64,000 bases of DNA from Indolivaga macrotermitis (GCF_900128985.1 NZ_FQUC01000015.1:37093-101092); one strand, 5' to 3'; counted from the stretch's first letter, positions 44,743-54,276 are shown. The notes: generated from the sequence alone by a model not told the origin. Made by a program: numbers and translations.

Positions 44743-46053
44743 ATGAAGAAAATCTTTAGTGTTTTAGGACTGTTGTTCATCTCGGGTGCTGTAGCTGTAG
44801 CTCAGCATATCGATTACGATGAATACACATTGGATAATGGTTTGCATGTTATCCTCCAGCAAGATAATTCGGCTCCGGTGGTTACTACTGCGGTAATGTA
44901 TCATGTGGGTGCCAAAGATGAGAATCCCGAGAGAACTGGATTCGCCCATTTTTTCGAACATCTTTTATTCGAAGGAACCGAGAATATTGCCCGTGGGCAA
45001 TGGGATAAGATAATGGCAGCAAACGGAGGTACTGGTAACGCCAATACTACAGATGACCGTACATATTATTATGAAACATTTCCTTCTAACAATCTAGAGC
45101 TGGCTTTGTGGATGGAATCAGAGCGGATGTTTCACCCTGTTATTAATCAGATAGGTGTTGATACTCAGCGTGAAGTTGTGAAAGAAGAAAAACGTGCACG
45201 TATGGACAATGCTCCTTACGGTCGTTTGTGGGAGGTTATAAAGAGTAACCTTTTTACCAAGCATCCATATCGTTGGGCTCCTATAGGTTCGATGGAACAT
45301 TTGAACGCTGCTACATTGGATGAATTCAAAGAGTTTTTCAAAAACTTTTATATGCCCAGTAATGCGGTATTGGTTATAGCCGGTGATTTTGATAAGGAGC
45401 AGACCAAAAAGTGGGTGAATGAGTATTTTGGAAGTATCCCCAGTATTTCCAGACCGGAAAAGACTAAATATGTAGAAGATCCGATTACTACACAAATAAA
45501 CGCTACGGCGGAAGATCCTAATATTCAGTTGCCGATGTTATTGAATGCTTACCGTACACCTTCGATGAAAGAACGTGATGCGAGAGTATTGGATATGATT
45601 TCGTCCATACTTAGCGATGGAAAAAGTTCACGGCTTTATAAGCGGTTAGTCGATAAAGATAAGCTGGCTCTGGAAGCTGCTTCATTTAATTTGAGCGAAG
45701 AAGATTATAGTGCATATATAATCTATGCAATCCCGATGACAGGTAAAACTTTGGCGGAAGTACAAACTGTTATAGATGAAGAGATAGCAAAAGTATGTAC
45801 CGAACTTATATCGGAAAGAGAATTTCAAAAGATACAAAATCAATATGAAAATTCCGCAGTGAGTCAGAATGCAACGTCAGAGGGTATTGCTCATAACTTA
45901 GCATCGTATTACTTGTTGTATGGAGATACTAAGCTGATAAATACCGAAATAGATATTTATCGGTCTATTACGAGAGAAGAAATAAGATCCGTGGCTCAAA
46001 AATACCTGCAGCCTAATCAAAGGGTGGTTATAGATTATGTTCCTCAAAAATAA
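44743..46053 (+). CDS. M16-family zinc peptidase, catalytic subunit
   Basis: The 436-aa protein has a signal peptide (VAVAQHI, cleavage about residue 19) and the inverted zinc motif HFFEH in GFAHFFEHLLFEGTEN, with the downstream Glu in the usual position (about 70 residues later, VVKEEKRARMDN). Single-domain M16 proteins of this size often pair with a non-catalytic partner, which is the next gene. Substrates are peptides. I chose the ATG at 44743; the longer form from 44704 places a TTG far upstream of the signal peptide. Confidence 0.93.
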   Translation: MKKIFSVLGLLFISGAVAVAQHIDYDEYTLDNGLHVILQQDNSAPVVTTAVMYHVGAKDENPERTGFAHFFEHLLFEGTENIARGQWDKIMAANGGTGNANTTDDRTYYYETFPSNNLELALWMESERMFHPVINQIGVDTQREVVKEEKRARMDNAPYGRLWEVIKSNLFTKHPYRWAPIGSMEHLNAATLDEFKEFFKNFYMPSNAVLVIAGDFDKEQTKKWVNEYFGSIPSISRPEKTKYVEDPITTQINATAEDPNIQLPMLLNAYRTPSMKERDARVLDMISSILSDGKSSRLYKRLVDKDKLALEAASFNLSEEDYSAYIIYAIPMTGKTLAEVQTVIDEEIAKVCTELISEREFQKIQNQYENSAVSQNATSEGIAHNLASYYLLYGDTKLINTEIDIYRSITREEIRSVAQKYLQPNQRVVIDYVPQK

Positions 46054-46064
46054 ATGAAATAAAT

Positions 46065-48110
46065 ATGAAAAGAATAATATATATAGCTTTAGCCTTTGTA
46101 TTAACAAGTTCGTTACAGGCTCAAGTAGACAGATCAGTACAGCCTAAACCGGGACCGGCACCTGTTGTAAATATTGGTAAACCGCAAGAATTCGAACTTC
46201 CTAACGGACTGAAAGTCCTGGTGGTCGAAAATCATAAACTGCCTCGTGTTACATTTACTCTGGCATTGGATAATAAGCCTAATGTCGAAGGTGATATAAA
46301 AGGTGTAGATGACCTGACTAGTTCTATGATGGGAAATGGAACTTCGGCGATCAGTAAAGACGATTTCAATGAGCAATTGGACTTCTATGGATCTTCGGTA
46401 CGCTTCAGTGTCAATAATATAGGAGGAAGCAGTTTGTCTAAATATTTCCCTCAGACATTATCATTGGCAGCAAAGGGAGCTCTTGATCCTTTATTTACTC
46501 AGGAAGAGTTAGATAGCGAGAGGGCTAAACTTTTAGATGCGTTGAAAGCCGATGAAAAAAGTACAAAAGCGATAGCTAACAGGGTTCGCAGTGTTCTTAT
46601 TTATGGTAAAAATCATCCCAGTGGAGAATACTTGTCTGAAGAATCTATCAATAAAGTAACACTGGATAATATTAAAAGCTATTATAAAACCTATTTTGTA
46701 CCCGAAAAAGCTTATTTGGTAATCGTAGGAGATATTACTTTTGCTGATGCGAAAAAGCTGGTGACAGAAAGTTTTTCGTCATGGGCTAAGGCTCCGTCTC
46801 CGGTATCGCAATATACCGAGCCCGTGAATCTGGTGAAAACAGAAATTGATTTTGTTGATGTGCCGAATGCTGTGCAATCCGAAATATCGGTTAATAATGT
46901 AGTTAACCTGAAAATGACCGATCCTGACTATTTTGCTGCTATGCTTGCTAATTATATATTGGGAGGAAGTAGTGATAGTTATTTGTTTATGAATCTTCGT
47001 GAAGGGCATGGATGGACTTACGGTTCATATTCTAATCTGTCCGGAGGAAAATATACTTCTGATTTCAGGGCATACGCAGCTGTCCGTAATGCAGTGACAG
47101 ATAGCGCTGTTGTTGAGATGCTTAATGAAGTGAAACGTATCAGAACAGAAGTTCCTACAGAAGATGCATTGAGGTTAGCTAAAGCTAAATTCATAGGGTC
47201 TTTTGTAATGAATGCCGAGAAACCTCAAACTATAGCGAGCTTTGCTTTAAGAGAAAAAACTCAATCTCTTCCTGCTGATTTCTATGAAAACTATATAAAA
47301 AATATAGAGGCTGTAACTCTGGAACAGGTTCAGGCAGCTGCTCGCAAGCATGTGACAAATGAGGCGGCCAGAATTGTTATTGCAGGGAAGGCTTCGGACG
47401 TATTACCCGGTTTAGAAAAGATAGGTCTGCCTATAAACTATTTCGATAAATACGGAAATCCTGTAGAAAAACCTCAGGCTAAAGAAGTTTCGGCAGATGT
47501 TTCAGTTAAAAGTATTTTAGAAAAATACATTAAGGCTATCGGTGGAGAAGTAGTTCTGAAAGAGATAAAATCGTTGATGGTCACATCTAAAGCTCAGATA
47601 CAAGGTCAGGAACTGACATTAGTGAAAAAAGAAACGGCAGACGGAAAGTCATCTCAAAATATAACAATGATGGGCATGACTGTTTTGAAATCGGTATATG
47701 ATGGTAAGACCGGGTATGCAGAAATCCAAGGACAGCGCAAAGATATGACAGAAGACGATCTGGCGGAATTAAAATACTCAGCGGTTTTTCCTGAACTATT
47801 AATGACTAATTCGAATTCTATACAATTGGCCGGTATAGAATCTATCAATAATTCGGATGCATATAAACTGGTTGACGGAGATATCTCGTTCTACTATGAT
47901 GTGAATACAGGACTGAAAGTTGCTGAAGCTGTAAAAAAAGAAGTGTCTGAAGGGCAGTCGATCGACCAGATTGGATATTACAGTGACTACCGTGAAATAT
48001 CGGGAGTGAAGATTCCTTACAAATCTACATTAAATGTAGGAGTAGAAGTAGAACTGAATGTTGTCGATATTAAGATTAACGAAGGTGTATCTGATGCAGA
48101 TTTTCAGTAA
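46065..48110 (+). CDS. M16-family partner subunit without zinc motif, with C-terminal LolA-like region
   Basis: The 681-aa protein has a signal peptide (SLQAQVDRS) and two M16-type lobes (about residues 30-440, with YFPQTLSLAAKGALDPLFTQ, GKNHPSGEYLS, GHGWTYGSYSNLSGGKY). Where a catalytic subunit has HxxEH it reads DDLTSSMMGNGTS, so it cannot bind zinc. A C-terminal extension (about 480-681; SILEKYIKAIGGEVVLKEIKS) resembles a LolA-like outer-membrane sorting domain. It probably forms a heterodimer with the preceding zinc subunit, as in PqqL/MPP-type pairs. The genes are 11 bp apart. Confidence 0.9.
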   Translation: MKRIIYIALAFVLTSSLQAQVDRSVQPKPGPAPVVNIGKPQEFELPNGLKVLVVENHKLPRVTFTLALDNKPNVEGDIKGVDDLTSSMMGNGTSAISKDDFNEQLDFYGSSVRFSVNNIGGSSLSKYFPQTLSLAAKGALDPLFTQEELDSERAKLLDALKADEKSTKAIANRVRSVLIYGKNHPSGEYLSEESINKVTLDNIKSYYKTYFVPEKAYLVIVGDITFADAKKLVTESFSSWAKAPSPVSQYTEPVNLVKTEIDFVDVPNAVQSEISVNNVVNLKMTDPDYFAAMLANYILGGSSDSYLFMNLREGHGWTYGSYSNLSGGKYTSDFRAYAAVRNAVTDSAVVEMLNEVKRIRTEVPTEDALRLAKAKFIGSFVMNAEKPQTIASFALREKTQSLPADFYENYIKNIEAVTLEQVQAAARKHVTNEAARIVIAGKASDVLPGLEKIGLPINYFDKYGNPVEKPQAKEVSADVSVKSILEKYIKAIGGEVVLKEIKSLMVTSKAQIQGQELTLVKKETADGKSSQNITMMGMTVLKSVYDGKTGYAEIQGQRKDMTEDDLAELKYSAVFPELLMTNSNSIQLAGIESINNSDAYKLVDGDISFYYDVNTGLKVAEAVKKEVSEGQSIDQIGYYSDYREISGVKIPYKSTLNVGVEVELNVVDIKINEGVSDADFQ

Positions 48111-48150
48111 AACCCTTTGAATATCGAATTACATATAAGATAAAATTAAG

Positions 48151-48194
48151 GTAAAAAAGATTTGTGCTATATTTATAGCACAAATCTTTTTTAC
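48151..48194 (+). terminator. Very strong terminator after the M16 pair
   Basis: A perfect 21-bp inverted repeat (48151-48171 with 48174-48194) separated by two bases. The core reads AGATTTGTGCTATA. A run of six T lies in the right arm, and the tail is TTTTAC. Confidence 0.9.
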
Positions 48195-48243
48195 TTTTAC
48201 ACTCAAATAACACTAAATAGTAAAGAGAAAAAACATCACTAAT

Positions 48244-49308
48244 ATGATTCGTATTGCTTTTATAACACTAATGGTTGTTTGTACTTCTTTGAATAACAGT
48301 TTGTTTTCTCAAACAAGTGTTAATGTTGACAATCAGAGATTTAAATATTATATCCGGAGTTTGCCTACACAAATAATGGACAGCCGTTCATTCTATTATT
48401 CGGTAAACTTTGCTGTGCCATTAGATGTTAGACGGTTTTTGGATGAAAGATTATTGGCCGAGAATGTAATTATTGAAGGTCAAAGATTTACCGATAGCCC
48501 TCAAAGGGGAGATGCTGCAGTCAGTATAATTATGTCTCCGGTTAATTTTGAGACAGCTACAGTAAAGGAGCGTTATGTGGAAGAAAAAGACAGTAGAGGA
48601 AAAGTAACAGGACGTACCTTTTATTATTGGCAGGAAGTAGTATATACATTCGAATCAAGTACGACTATAAGTCAGAATAATAAAGAATATTTGAGATATT
48701 CTGCAATATCCCGTAGCAAGAAGTATACATTCAAGAGTCCCGAGTTTAGCAGGCAAAGAGAAGCTTCCCGGTTTTATATCGACAATAGGCAAATGCTTTT
48801 AGCGGAACTGACCCGTGAAAGAGCAGAAGAAACTGTCGACCTTGTCTCTAAAAAACTGACTAATACATTCGGATTTCCCGTTACAGCCGAATACGGACTC
48901 ATAAAGACAATCAATGAGAAGAAGCACCCGGAGCATTATCAGCTAAGAGAGATGAGCCTGTCTATAGAAAAAAAGATGAGAGCCCTCGATGGTACATATC
49001 CTTTAACAGAAGCTGATATGGAAAAAGAAATAGAATATTTTAAAAGCCTTCCTGTTAAATATGCTGATCAGACACCGAAGTTGGATGCCCGTTTGAGATA
49101 TGTAGCCTATTATAATCTCGCACGTATCTATATGTATATTGACCAACCTGAAAATACTAAAGAGTGGGCTGATTTATTGACCGAAAATGGTGTTGATAAA
49201 AAAGATGGTGAAACATTAATAAAGGATGCCAGGACAATATCCGATAGATTTATTCAATCGGATATTTATACACGCGAATTTGATCCGGATACACTTTTTT
49301 CTGAATAG
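48244..49308 (+). CDS. Exported protein of unknown function
   Basis: I recognise no family. The 354-aa protein has a signal peptide (SLNNSLFSQTS). The mature part first carries a beta-rich half (residues about 25-180, with VYTFESSTTISQN). A helical C-terminal half follows (about 190-354) that ends with LARIYMYIDQPENTKEWADLL, a TPR-like stretch. Tyr and Arg are frequent. It is a single-gene unit: the terminator of the M16 operon precedes it and a weaker hairpin follows. Nothing in its neighbours suggests a function. Confidence 0.72.
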   Translation: MIRIAFITLMVVCTSLNNSLFSQTSVNVDNQRFKYYIRSLPTQIMDSRSFYYSVNFAVPLDVRRFLDERLLAENVIIEGQRFTDSPQRGDAAVSIIMSPVNFETATVKERYVEEKDSRGKVTGRTFYYWQEVVYTFESSTTISQNNKEYLRYSAISRSKKYTFKSPEFSRQREASRFYIDNRQMLLAELTRERAEETVDLVSKKLTNTFGFPVTAEYGLIKTINEKKHPEHYQLREMSLSIEKKMRALDGTYPLTEADMEKEIEYFKSLPVKYADQTPKLDARLRYVAYYNLARIYMYIDQPENTKEWADLLTENGVDKKDGETLIKDARTISDRFIQSDIYTREFDPDTLFSE

Positions 49309-49338
49309 TTTTCACCGGTAATTAATAAAAGATAAAAG

Positions 49339-49373
49339 AGGCTTCGAATCGGAATTAGGTTCGGGGCTTTTTT
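49339..49373 (+). terminator. Wobble-rich terminator before the helicase gene
   Basis: AGGCTTCGAATC (49339-49350) pairs with GGTTCGGGGCTT (49358-49369) with several G-U pairs, followed by a T-run to 49373. It lies 30 nt past the stop codon. Confidence 0.5.
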
Positions 49374-49374
49374 A

Positions 49375-49382
49375 TAACTTTG
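49375..49382 (+). promoter_or_regulatory. -7 element for the helicase gene
   Basis: TAACTTTG matches TAnnTTTG and lies at the end of the preceding terminator. It implies a transcript start near 49388, which is already inside the longest possible reading frame. Confidence 0.5.
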
Positions 49383-49384
49383 TT

Positions 49385-51421
49385 TTGTATAATAAAACCA
49401 GAGTTTTGATTCCAACAATAGATACAACAAATACAGAGTTCAGGAATGCGCTTGATTTAATAGTCCGCACGCGTCAATCGGTTTTTCTAACAGGGAAAGC
49501 CGGTACGGGGAAGTCTACATTCTTGAAACACCTTTGTGAAGTTGTAAAGAAGAAATATGTTGTATTGGCTCCTACAGGAATTGCAGCGATCAATGCAAAC
49601 GGTTCGACTATCCACTCTTTTTTTAAATTGCCGTTTCGTCCGATGTTGCCCGATGATCCGGACTTAAGTTTAGTTAATGGGCGGATATTTGAATTTTTTA
49701 AATATAAAAAAGACCATAAGAAACTGATACAGGAAGTAGAGCTAATCATCATAGACGAGATATCGATGGTAAGGGCTGATATGGTCGATTGTATAGACCG
49801 GATATTGAGGGTTTATTCCAATAATATGAGAACTCCTTTCGGAGGGAAGCAGTTGGTATTTGTTGGCGATGTTTTTCAATTGGAACCTGTAGTGACCAGT
49901 GACTCAAAAGATATATTAAACCGGTTTTATCCGAATCCGTTTTTCTTTTCGGCTAAAGTCTTTTCCGAAGCGCGTTTGGTTCCTATTGAATTTACAAAGA
50001 TTTACAGGCAGTCGGATCAGGTCTTTATCTCTATTCTTGACAAGATCCGTAACGGATCGGTTGGGGCAGGGGAGTTGCAGGCTTTGAATACCCGTTATAA
50101 TCCATCATTCGAACCTCCTGAGAGTGAGATGTATATTACTTTGGCTACCCGCAGGGATAATGTCGATTATATAAATGAGCGCAGGATGGCCGAATTGCCA
50201 ACACCGGAGTTTTTGAGCCCGGGTTCTATCGAAGGGGATTTTCCCGAATCGAGTTTACCCACTGCCAAAGATCTGATGTTGAAGGAACATGCGCAGGTAA
50301 TGTTTATTCGTAATGATTTACAATGGCCACGCAGATGGGTGAATGGTACTTTAGGTACTGTCTCTCATATTGACGAGTATGACAATGTATATGTATTGCT
50401 GGAAGACGGGCGGGAAGTACTTGTTGATCTCGAAACATGGCGTAACTATCGCTATAAATATAATGAGGCAGAGAAGAAAATAGAAGAAGAGATAATCGGA
50501 ACGTTTACACAGCTACCCTTGAAAGCAGCTTGGGCAATAACTGTACATAAAAGCCAGGGACTTACTTTTAGCCGTGTAATTGTTGATTTTAATGGCGGAG
50601 TATTTGCCGGAGGACAGGCTTATGTAGCATTGAGCCGTTGTACATCTTTGGAAGGAATGACCTTGAAGAAGGTTATTAATAGGTCAGATGTTTTTGTCAG
50701 ACCTGAAATTCTTGAGTTCAGCCGCCAGTTTAATAACCAGCAGTTGATAGAAAAAGCATTGAAAGAATCGGATGCCGATTACCTGTATAGCCAGACTGTA
50801 AAGTTATTTGATAAAGGAAATTTTGAGGAGTGCGTTGATACTTTTTTTAAGGCGATCAGAGCCCGTTATGATATAGAAAAACCTTTATCGAAGCGTTTCT
50901 TACGAAAAAAACTGAATATCATAAATGAGTTACAGCAACAAAATAAGTTGCTGATTGATAAAATGCTGGAGCAGCGGAAAGCTTTACACAAATATGCAGA
51001 GGAGTATTACTTGCTCGGAAATGAGTGTATTGTTTCGTACAAAGACACACGCGCAGGTTTGGCAAACTTCAAAAAAGCTTTAGAGTTAGATCCCGTTTAT
51101 GTGGATGCATGGGTAAGGATGGGTGTTACTTACTTCGATATGAAAGACTTTTATCAGGCTGATATTTGTTTTAATAAGGCTGTCGAGCTGAGTCCGATGT
51201 TGTTTAAGGCGCTTTATAATAGGGGAAAAAATAGGATAGCAATGGAAGAATACGAATTGGCTATAACAGATTTGTCTAGGGCTTCTACTATAAAACCGGA
51301 ACATGCATTTTGTCATGAATATTTAGCACAGGCTTACAGTAATATTGGAAGTGATGAGATGGCTCAGAAACATCTGATGATAGCTCGTGAGATAAGAGGA
51401 ATAAAAGACGAAGAAGAATAA
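49385..51421 (+). CDS. PIF1/RecD-like helicase with C-terminal TPRs
   Basis: The 678-aa protein has an SF1 helicase/AAA core: Walker A TGKAGTGKSTFLKH at about 37-50, LAPTGIAAINA, Walker B LIIDEISMVRADMVD, GDVFQLEPV, and a C-terminal motif TVHKSQGLTFSRVIVDFNGG and YVALSRCTSLEG. Residues about 545-670 form several TPRs (AGLANFKKALELDPVYVDAWVRMG, YNRGKNRIA). The start is unclear. No in-frame ATG occurs early; candidates are TTG at 49385 or, more likely given the promoter, TTG at 49406. The GNAT gene follows 15 bp later. Confidence 0.9.
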   Translation: MYNKTRVLIPTIDTTNTEFRNALDLIVRTRQSVFLTGKAGTGKSTFLKHLCEVVKKKYVVLAPTGIAAINANGSTIHSFFKLPFRPMLPDDPDLSLVNGRIFEFFKYKKDHKKLIQEVELIIIDEISMVRADMVDCIDRILRVYSNNMRTPFGGKQLVFVGDVFQLEPVVTSDSKDILNRFYPNPFFFSAKVFSEARLVPIEFTKIYRQSDQVFISILDKIRNGSVGAGELQALNTRYNPSFEPPESEMYITLATRRDNVDYINERRMAELPTPEFLSPGSIEGDFPESSLPTAKDLMLKEHAQVMFIRNDLQWPRRWVNGTLGTVSHIDEYDNVYVLLEDGREVLVDLETWRNYRYKYNEAEKKIEEEIIGTFTQLPLKAAWAITVHKSQGLTFSRVIVDFNGGVFAGGQAYVALSRCTSLEGMTLKKVINRSDVFVRPEILEFSRQFNNQQLIEKALKESDADYLYSQTVKLFDKGNFEECVDTFFKAIRARYDIEKPLSKRFLRKKLNIINELQQQNKLLIDKMLEQRKALHKYAEEYYLLGNECIVSYKDTRAGLANFKKALELDPVYVDAWVRMGVTYFDMKDFYQADICFNKAVELSPMLFKALYNRGKNRIAMEEYELAITDLSRASTIKPEHAFCHEYLAQAYSNIGSDEMAQKHLMIAREIRGIKDEEE

Positions 51422-51436
51422 ATATAATACACATAC

Positions 51437-51874
51437 ATGAAGAGAAATCTGAATTTAATATATAAGGAAAGCATTGATGACATTGATTGGAAGGAAGTTC
51501 CTCGTTTGTTAGAATTAGTCGGTATGGGATTTACTGATGCCGAAAAACATAGAATATCATTTGAGAATAGCTTTGCCGCAGTATTTGTCTTTGATACAGA
51601 AAAAATGATAGGATTAGGGCGGCTTATATCTGACGGGATCAGGCAGTCTGCATTATATGATATTGCTGTTGATCCTGAATATCAGGGATATGGTGTCGGT
51701 CGACGGATTGTTGAATTGTTAATAAATAAAACTCCGGGCTGCAATTTTATCTTATATGCATCTCCCGGAAAAGAAGACTTTTACCGGAAATTGAACTTTA
51801 GAAAAATGAAGACTGGTATGGCTTTATTCGCTGATCCACACAGAATGTCCGATGGGGGTTTTATAGAAGAATAA
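51437..51874 (+). CDS. GNAT-family N-acetyltransferase
   Basis: The 145-aa protein has the acetyl-CoA motif IAVDPEYQGYGVGRRIVELL (Q-x-x-G-x-G/A). It has a beta-bulge start with AAVFVFDTEKMIGLGRLIS and a C-terminal FYRKLNFRKMKTGMALF, which places the acceptor site. It is a small YjgM/ElaA-type acetyltransferase with unknown substrate. It lies 15 bp downstream of the helicase gene, so it is probably co-transcribed, and is followed by a 125-bp gap with a new promoter. Confidence 0.9.
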   Translation: MKRNLNLIYKESIDDIDWKEVPRLLELVGMGFTDAEKHRISFENSFAAVFVFDTEKMIGLGRLISDGIRQSALYDIAVDPEYQGYGVGRRIVELLINKTPGCNFILYASPGKEDFYRKLNFRKMKTGMALFADPHRMSDGGFIEE

Positions 51875-51898
51875 ATTAGGCAGTATAAGATTTTATAT

Positions 51899-51984
51899 TA
51901 ACTTTGCAATCTTATAGATGTTAAAATAGATAGCAGACAACAAACAATCTATCACAAAGATTTATAACACATTTTGTACAAAAT
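51899..51984 (+). promoter_or_regulatory. Promoter and palindromic operator candidate of the Nudix regulator gene
   Basis: TAACTTTG (51899-51906) is a -7 match. Inside the 90-nt leader lies the perfect 14-bp palindrome ATTTTGTACAAAAT (51971-51984), 15 nt before the start codon, well placed for autoregulation. No second copy was seen elsewhere in the window. Confidence 0.5.
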
Positions 51985-51999
51985 CAAACATTATCTATT

Positions 52000-52788
52000 A
52001 TGACCCGACTTTTTAATTCCGGAGAATCTTTGCGCCCAACGAAAGACGAATATTTGGATAGCATATCTGTTGATTGTGTAGTTTTATCTTTCAACGAAGG
52101 GGTTCTTCAAGTCCTTTTGAATAAACTGAAAAAAAGTTCGAAGTGGATGCTTCCGGGAGGATTTGTTCGTATGGATGAGAATGTAGACGCTGCAGCTCAG
52201 AGAGTTATTCAGGTAAGAACAGGATTGTCCGATGTCTTCATAAAACAATTTCACCTGTTTGGCGAATGTAACCGGTTCGATCAGGAAGATAATAAGAATA
52301 TTATCGACAGTTTAGGAATGACTGATGAAATGGCTAAATGGTATTTGCGGCGTTTCGTTACAATGGGATATTACGCATTGGTAGAATATAGTCAGATAGA
52401 CTTGTTTGTACATTCGGACGAAGAGGAAATTGACTGGTTTCCATTAAATAAATTGCCTTATTTATATGGTGACCATCGGGATATAATAGACATTGCGAAC
52501 AATTCGATCAGAATGCAGCTGGGTTATTTACCAATTGGTTATCAGATGCTACCCGAAAAATTTACGATGCCAGAGTTGCGTATGCTATATGAAGCTTTTC
52601 TTGGAAAAGAATTGGATCGTCGTAATTTTCAACGTAAGATATTATCGGTAGGCTATGTGAAGAAGCTTAAAGAGAAAAGAAAAGTGGGTCCACACAAATC
52701 TCCTTTCTTGTATGTTTTTGATAAAACCAAGTATCAGGATATTGAAAAAAATGGAATGTACTTGATTCCTGACACAGCAATTCTTTAA
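52000..52788 (+). CDS. Nudix-fold transcriptional regulator (NrtR/AraR-like) with degenerate Nudix box
   Basis: The 262-aa protein has a Nudix-type domain at about residues 20-155 (SVDCVVLSFNEGVLQVLLNK, KWMLPGGFVRMDEN) and a C-terminal winged-helix region (about 175-260; TMPELRMLYEAFLGKELDRRN, the segment before VGPHKSPFLYVFD). The Nudix box at about 53-76 reads GGFVRMDENVDAAAQRVIQV then RTGL. The REUXEE glutamates are lost, so hydrolysis is not expected. This is the pattern of NrtR-type repressors and the Bacteroidota AraR regulators that sense sugars or ADP-ribose. The ligand here is unknown. The adjacent convergent symporter is a possible target. Confidence 0.88.
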   Translation: MTRLFNSGESLRPTKDEYLDSISVDCVVLSFNEGVLQVLLNKLKKSSKWMLPGGFVRMDENVDAAAQRVIQVRTGLSDVFIKQFHLFGECNRFDQEDNKNIIDSLGMTDEMAKWYLRRFVTMGYYALVEYSQIDLFVHSDEEEIDWFPLNKLPYLYGDHRDIIDIANNSIRMQLGYLPIGYQMLPEKFTMPELRMLYEAFLGKELDRRNFQRKILSVGYVKKLKEKRKVGPHKSPFLYVFDKTKYQDIEKNGMYLIPDTAIL

Positions 52789-52815
52789 AATGTCGTTTTA
52801 ACACATAGGGGTGTT

Positions 52816-54276
52816 TTATTCGTTGACCTTAGAGATATTATTTTGCTTTTTAATTGTTAGCATGCCCAAGATAGTCAAAACTCCATTTAGTATTAAAATT
52901 TCATACCCAACTTTATAATTCAGAAAATATTCCAGAGAGACCTCTGTGAAATAGCAGATTATAGGTGCAAGAATGCATACTATAGGGGTGTATTTGTCTT
53001 TAACCTGCACTTTGGTGAATAATCCCAATGTAAACATTCCCAGAAGCGGACCGTATGTATAAGATGCAACTTTATAAATTGTATTCAGAATATTCTCTTG
53101 TCCGATATAATGTATTAGTAGTATTGTAATAATGAAAACGAAACTTATTCCCAGATGAACTTTCCGCCTTATTTTATTTGAAACTAGTTTATCTTGCTTC
53201 TCAGTACCTAAAATATCAATACAGAAAGAAGTGGTTAATGAAGCCAGAGCAGAGTCGGCATTGGCGAATGATGCTCCTATAATACCTATTGAGAAAAATA
53301 TAAGGCAGCCCATTCCAAGATAGTTACTTACAAGAAAAGGTAATATTTCGTCGGATATGGCAGGTAGGTTAATCCCTTGTTGTGATGCAAAATACAATAA
53401 TAATATACCTAATGATAGAAAGATGAGGTTGATAGGGATAAACATGAATCCATAAGTTAGCATATTTTTTCTGGCATCACTTAGATTTTTGCAAGTCAGG
53501 TTTTTTTGCATGATATCCTGATCCAATCCGGTCATAACGATAACAATGAATATACCGCTTAGAAACTGCTTGAAGAAATTCTGTGAACTAGCCCAGTCGA
53601 AGCTAAAAATCCGCGAATGTGGGTTTTGTTTAATTACTTCTACCGTTTGAGAGATATTGAGATGCAATAAAGATGCTACTTGCCAGATAATTAATATTGC
53701 AGCAATGACCACACATATGGTTTGGAGTGTATCTGTCCATATAATAGTTTTTATGCCGCTCTTTCTTGTATAAAGCCAGATGAATAAAATGATGGACGAT
53801 ACTGTAACCGGAAAAGGGATATGCCAGTGATCGAATATTAAAGATTGTAAGACTAAAGCAATAAGATATAACTTGGCAGCAGAACCTATAATGCGTGATA
53901 GGATAAAGAATGAAGCACCTGTTTTATATGACCAGAAACCAAACCTACGTTCGAGATAAGTATATATCGAGATAAGATTAAGCCTGTAGTAAAGGGGGAG
54001 TAAGACATATGCGACGATAAGATATCCGAAAAAGAATCCGAATACCATTTGCATATAGGTCATATCAAACTTTCCGACCATGCCCGGAACGGATATAAAA
54101 GTGACTCCTGATATAGATGTACCTATCATACCTATGGCAACAATGTACCACGGAGATTTTTTGTTTCCGGAAAAAAAGGCCTCATTATCGCTACTTTTCT
54201 TACTTACAAGGTGAGAGATGAGGTATAATGTGCAAAAATATACCACAAATACAATGAGGATGATAATGCCGGGCAT
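52816..54276 (-). CDS. Sodium:solute symporter (SSS family)
   Basis: The 486-aa protein has about 13 transmembrane helices and SSS hallmarks: SDNEAFFSGNKKSPWYIVAIGMIGTS at the start of the core, GVTFISVPGMVGKF, and the conserved GASFANADSALASLTTSF segment in TM8. SSS proteins import sugars, amino acids, or organic acids with Na+. The solute cannot be read here. The gene follows the HAD phosphatase gene by 15 bp on the same strand and converges with the Nudix regulator. Confidence 0.9.
   Translation of the reverse strand: MPGIIILIVFVVYFCTLYLISHLVSKKSSDNEAFFSGNKKSPWYIVAIGMIGTSISGVTFISVPGMVGKFDMTYMQMVFGFFFGYLIVAYVLLPLYYRLNLISIYTYLERRFGFWSYKTGASFFILSRIIGSAAKLYLIALVLQSLIFDHWHIPFPVTVSSIILFIWLYTRKSGIKTIIWTDTLQTICVVIAAILIIWQVASLLHLNISQTVEVIKQNPHSRIFSFDWASSQNFFKQFLSGIFIVIVMTGLDQDIMQKNLTCKNLSDARKNMLTYGFMFIPINLIFLSLGILLLYFASQQGINLPAISDEILPFLVSNYLGMGCLIFFSIGIIGASFANADSALASLTTSFCIDILGTEKQDKLVSNKIRRKVHLGISFVFIITILLIHYIGQENILNTIYKVASYTYGPLLGMFTLGLFTKVQVKDKYTPIVCILAPIICYFTEVSLEYFLNYKVGYEILILNGVLTILGMLTIKKQNNISKVNE

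Noticed and set aside
52000..52788. Active ADP-ribose pyrophosphatase.
   Set aside because: The catalytic glutamates of the Nudix box are missing and a winged-helix region is present.
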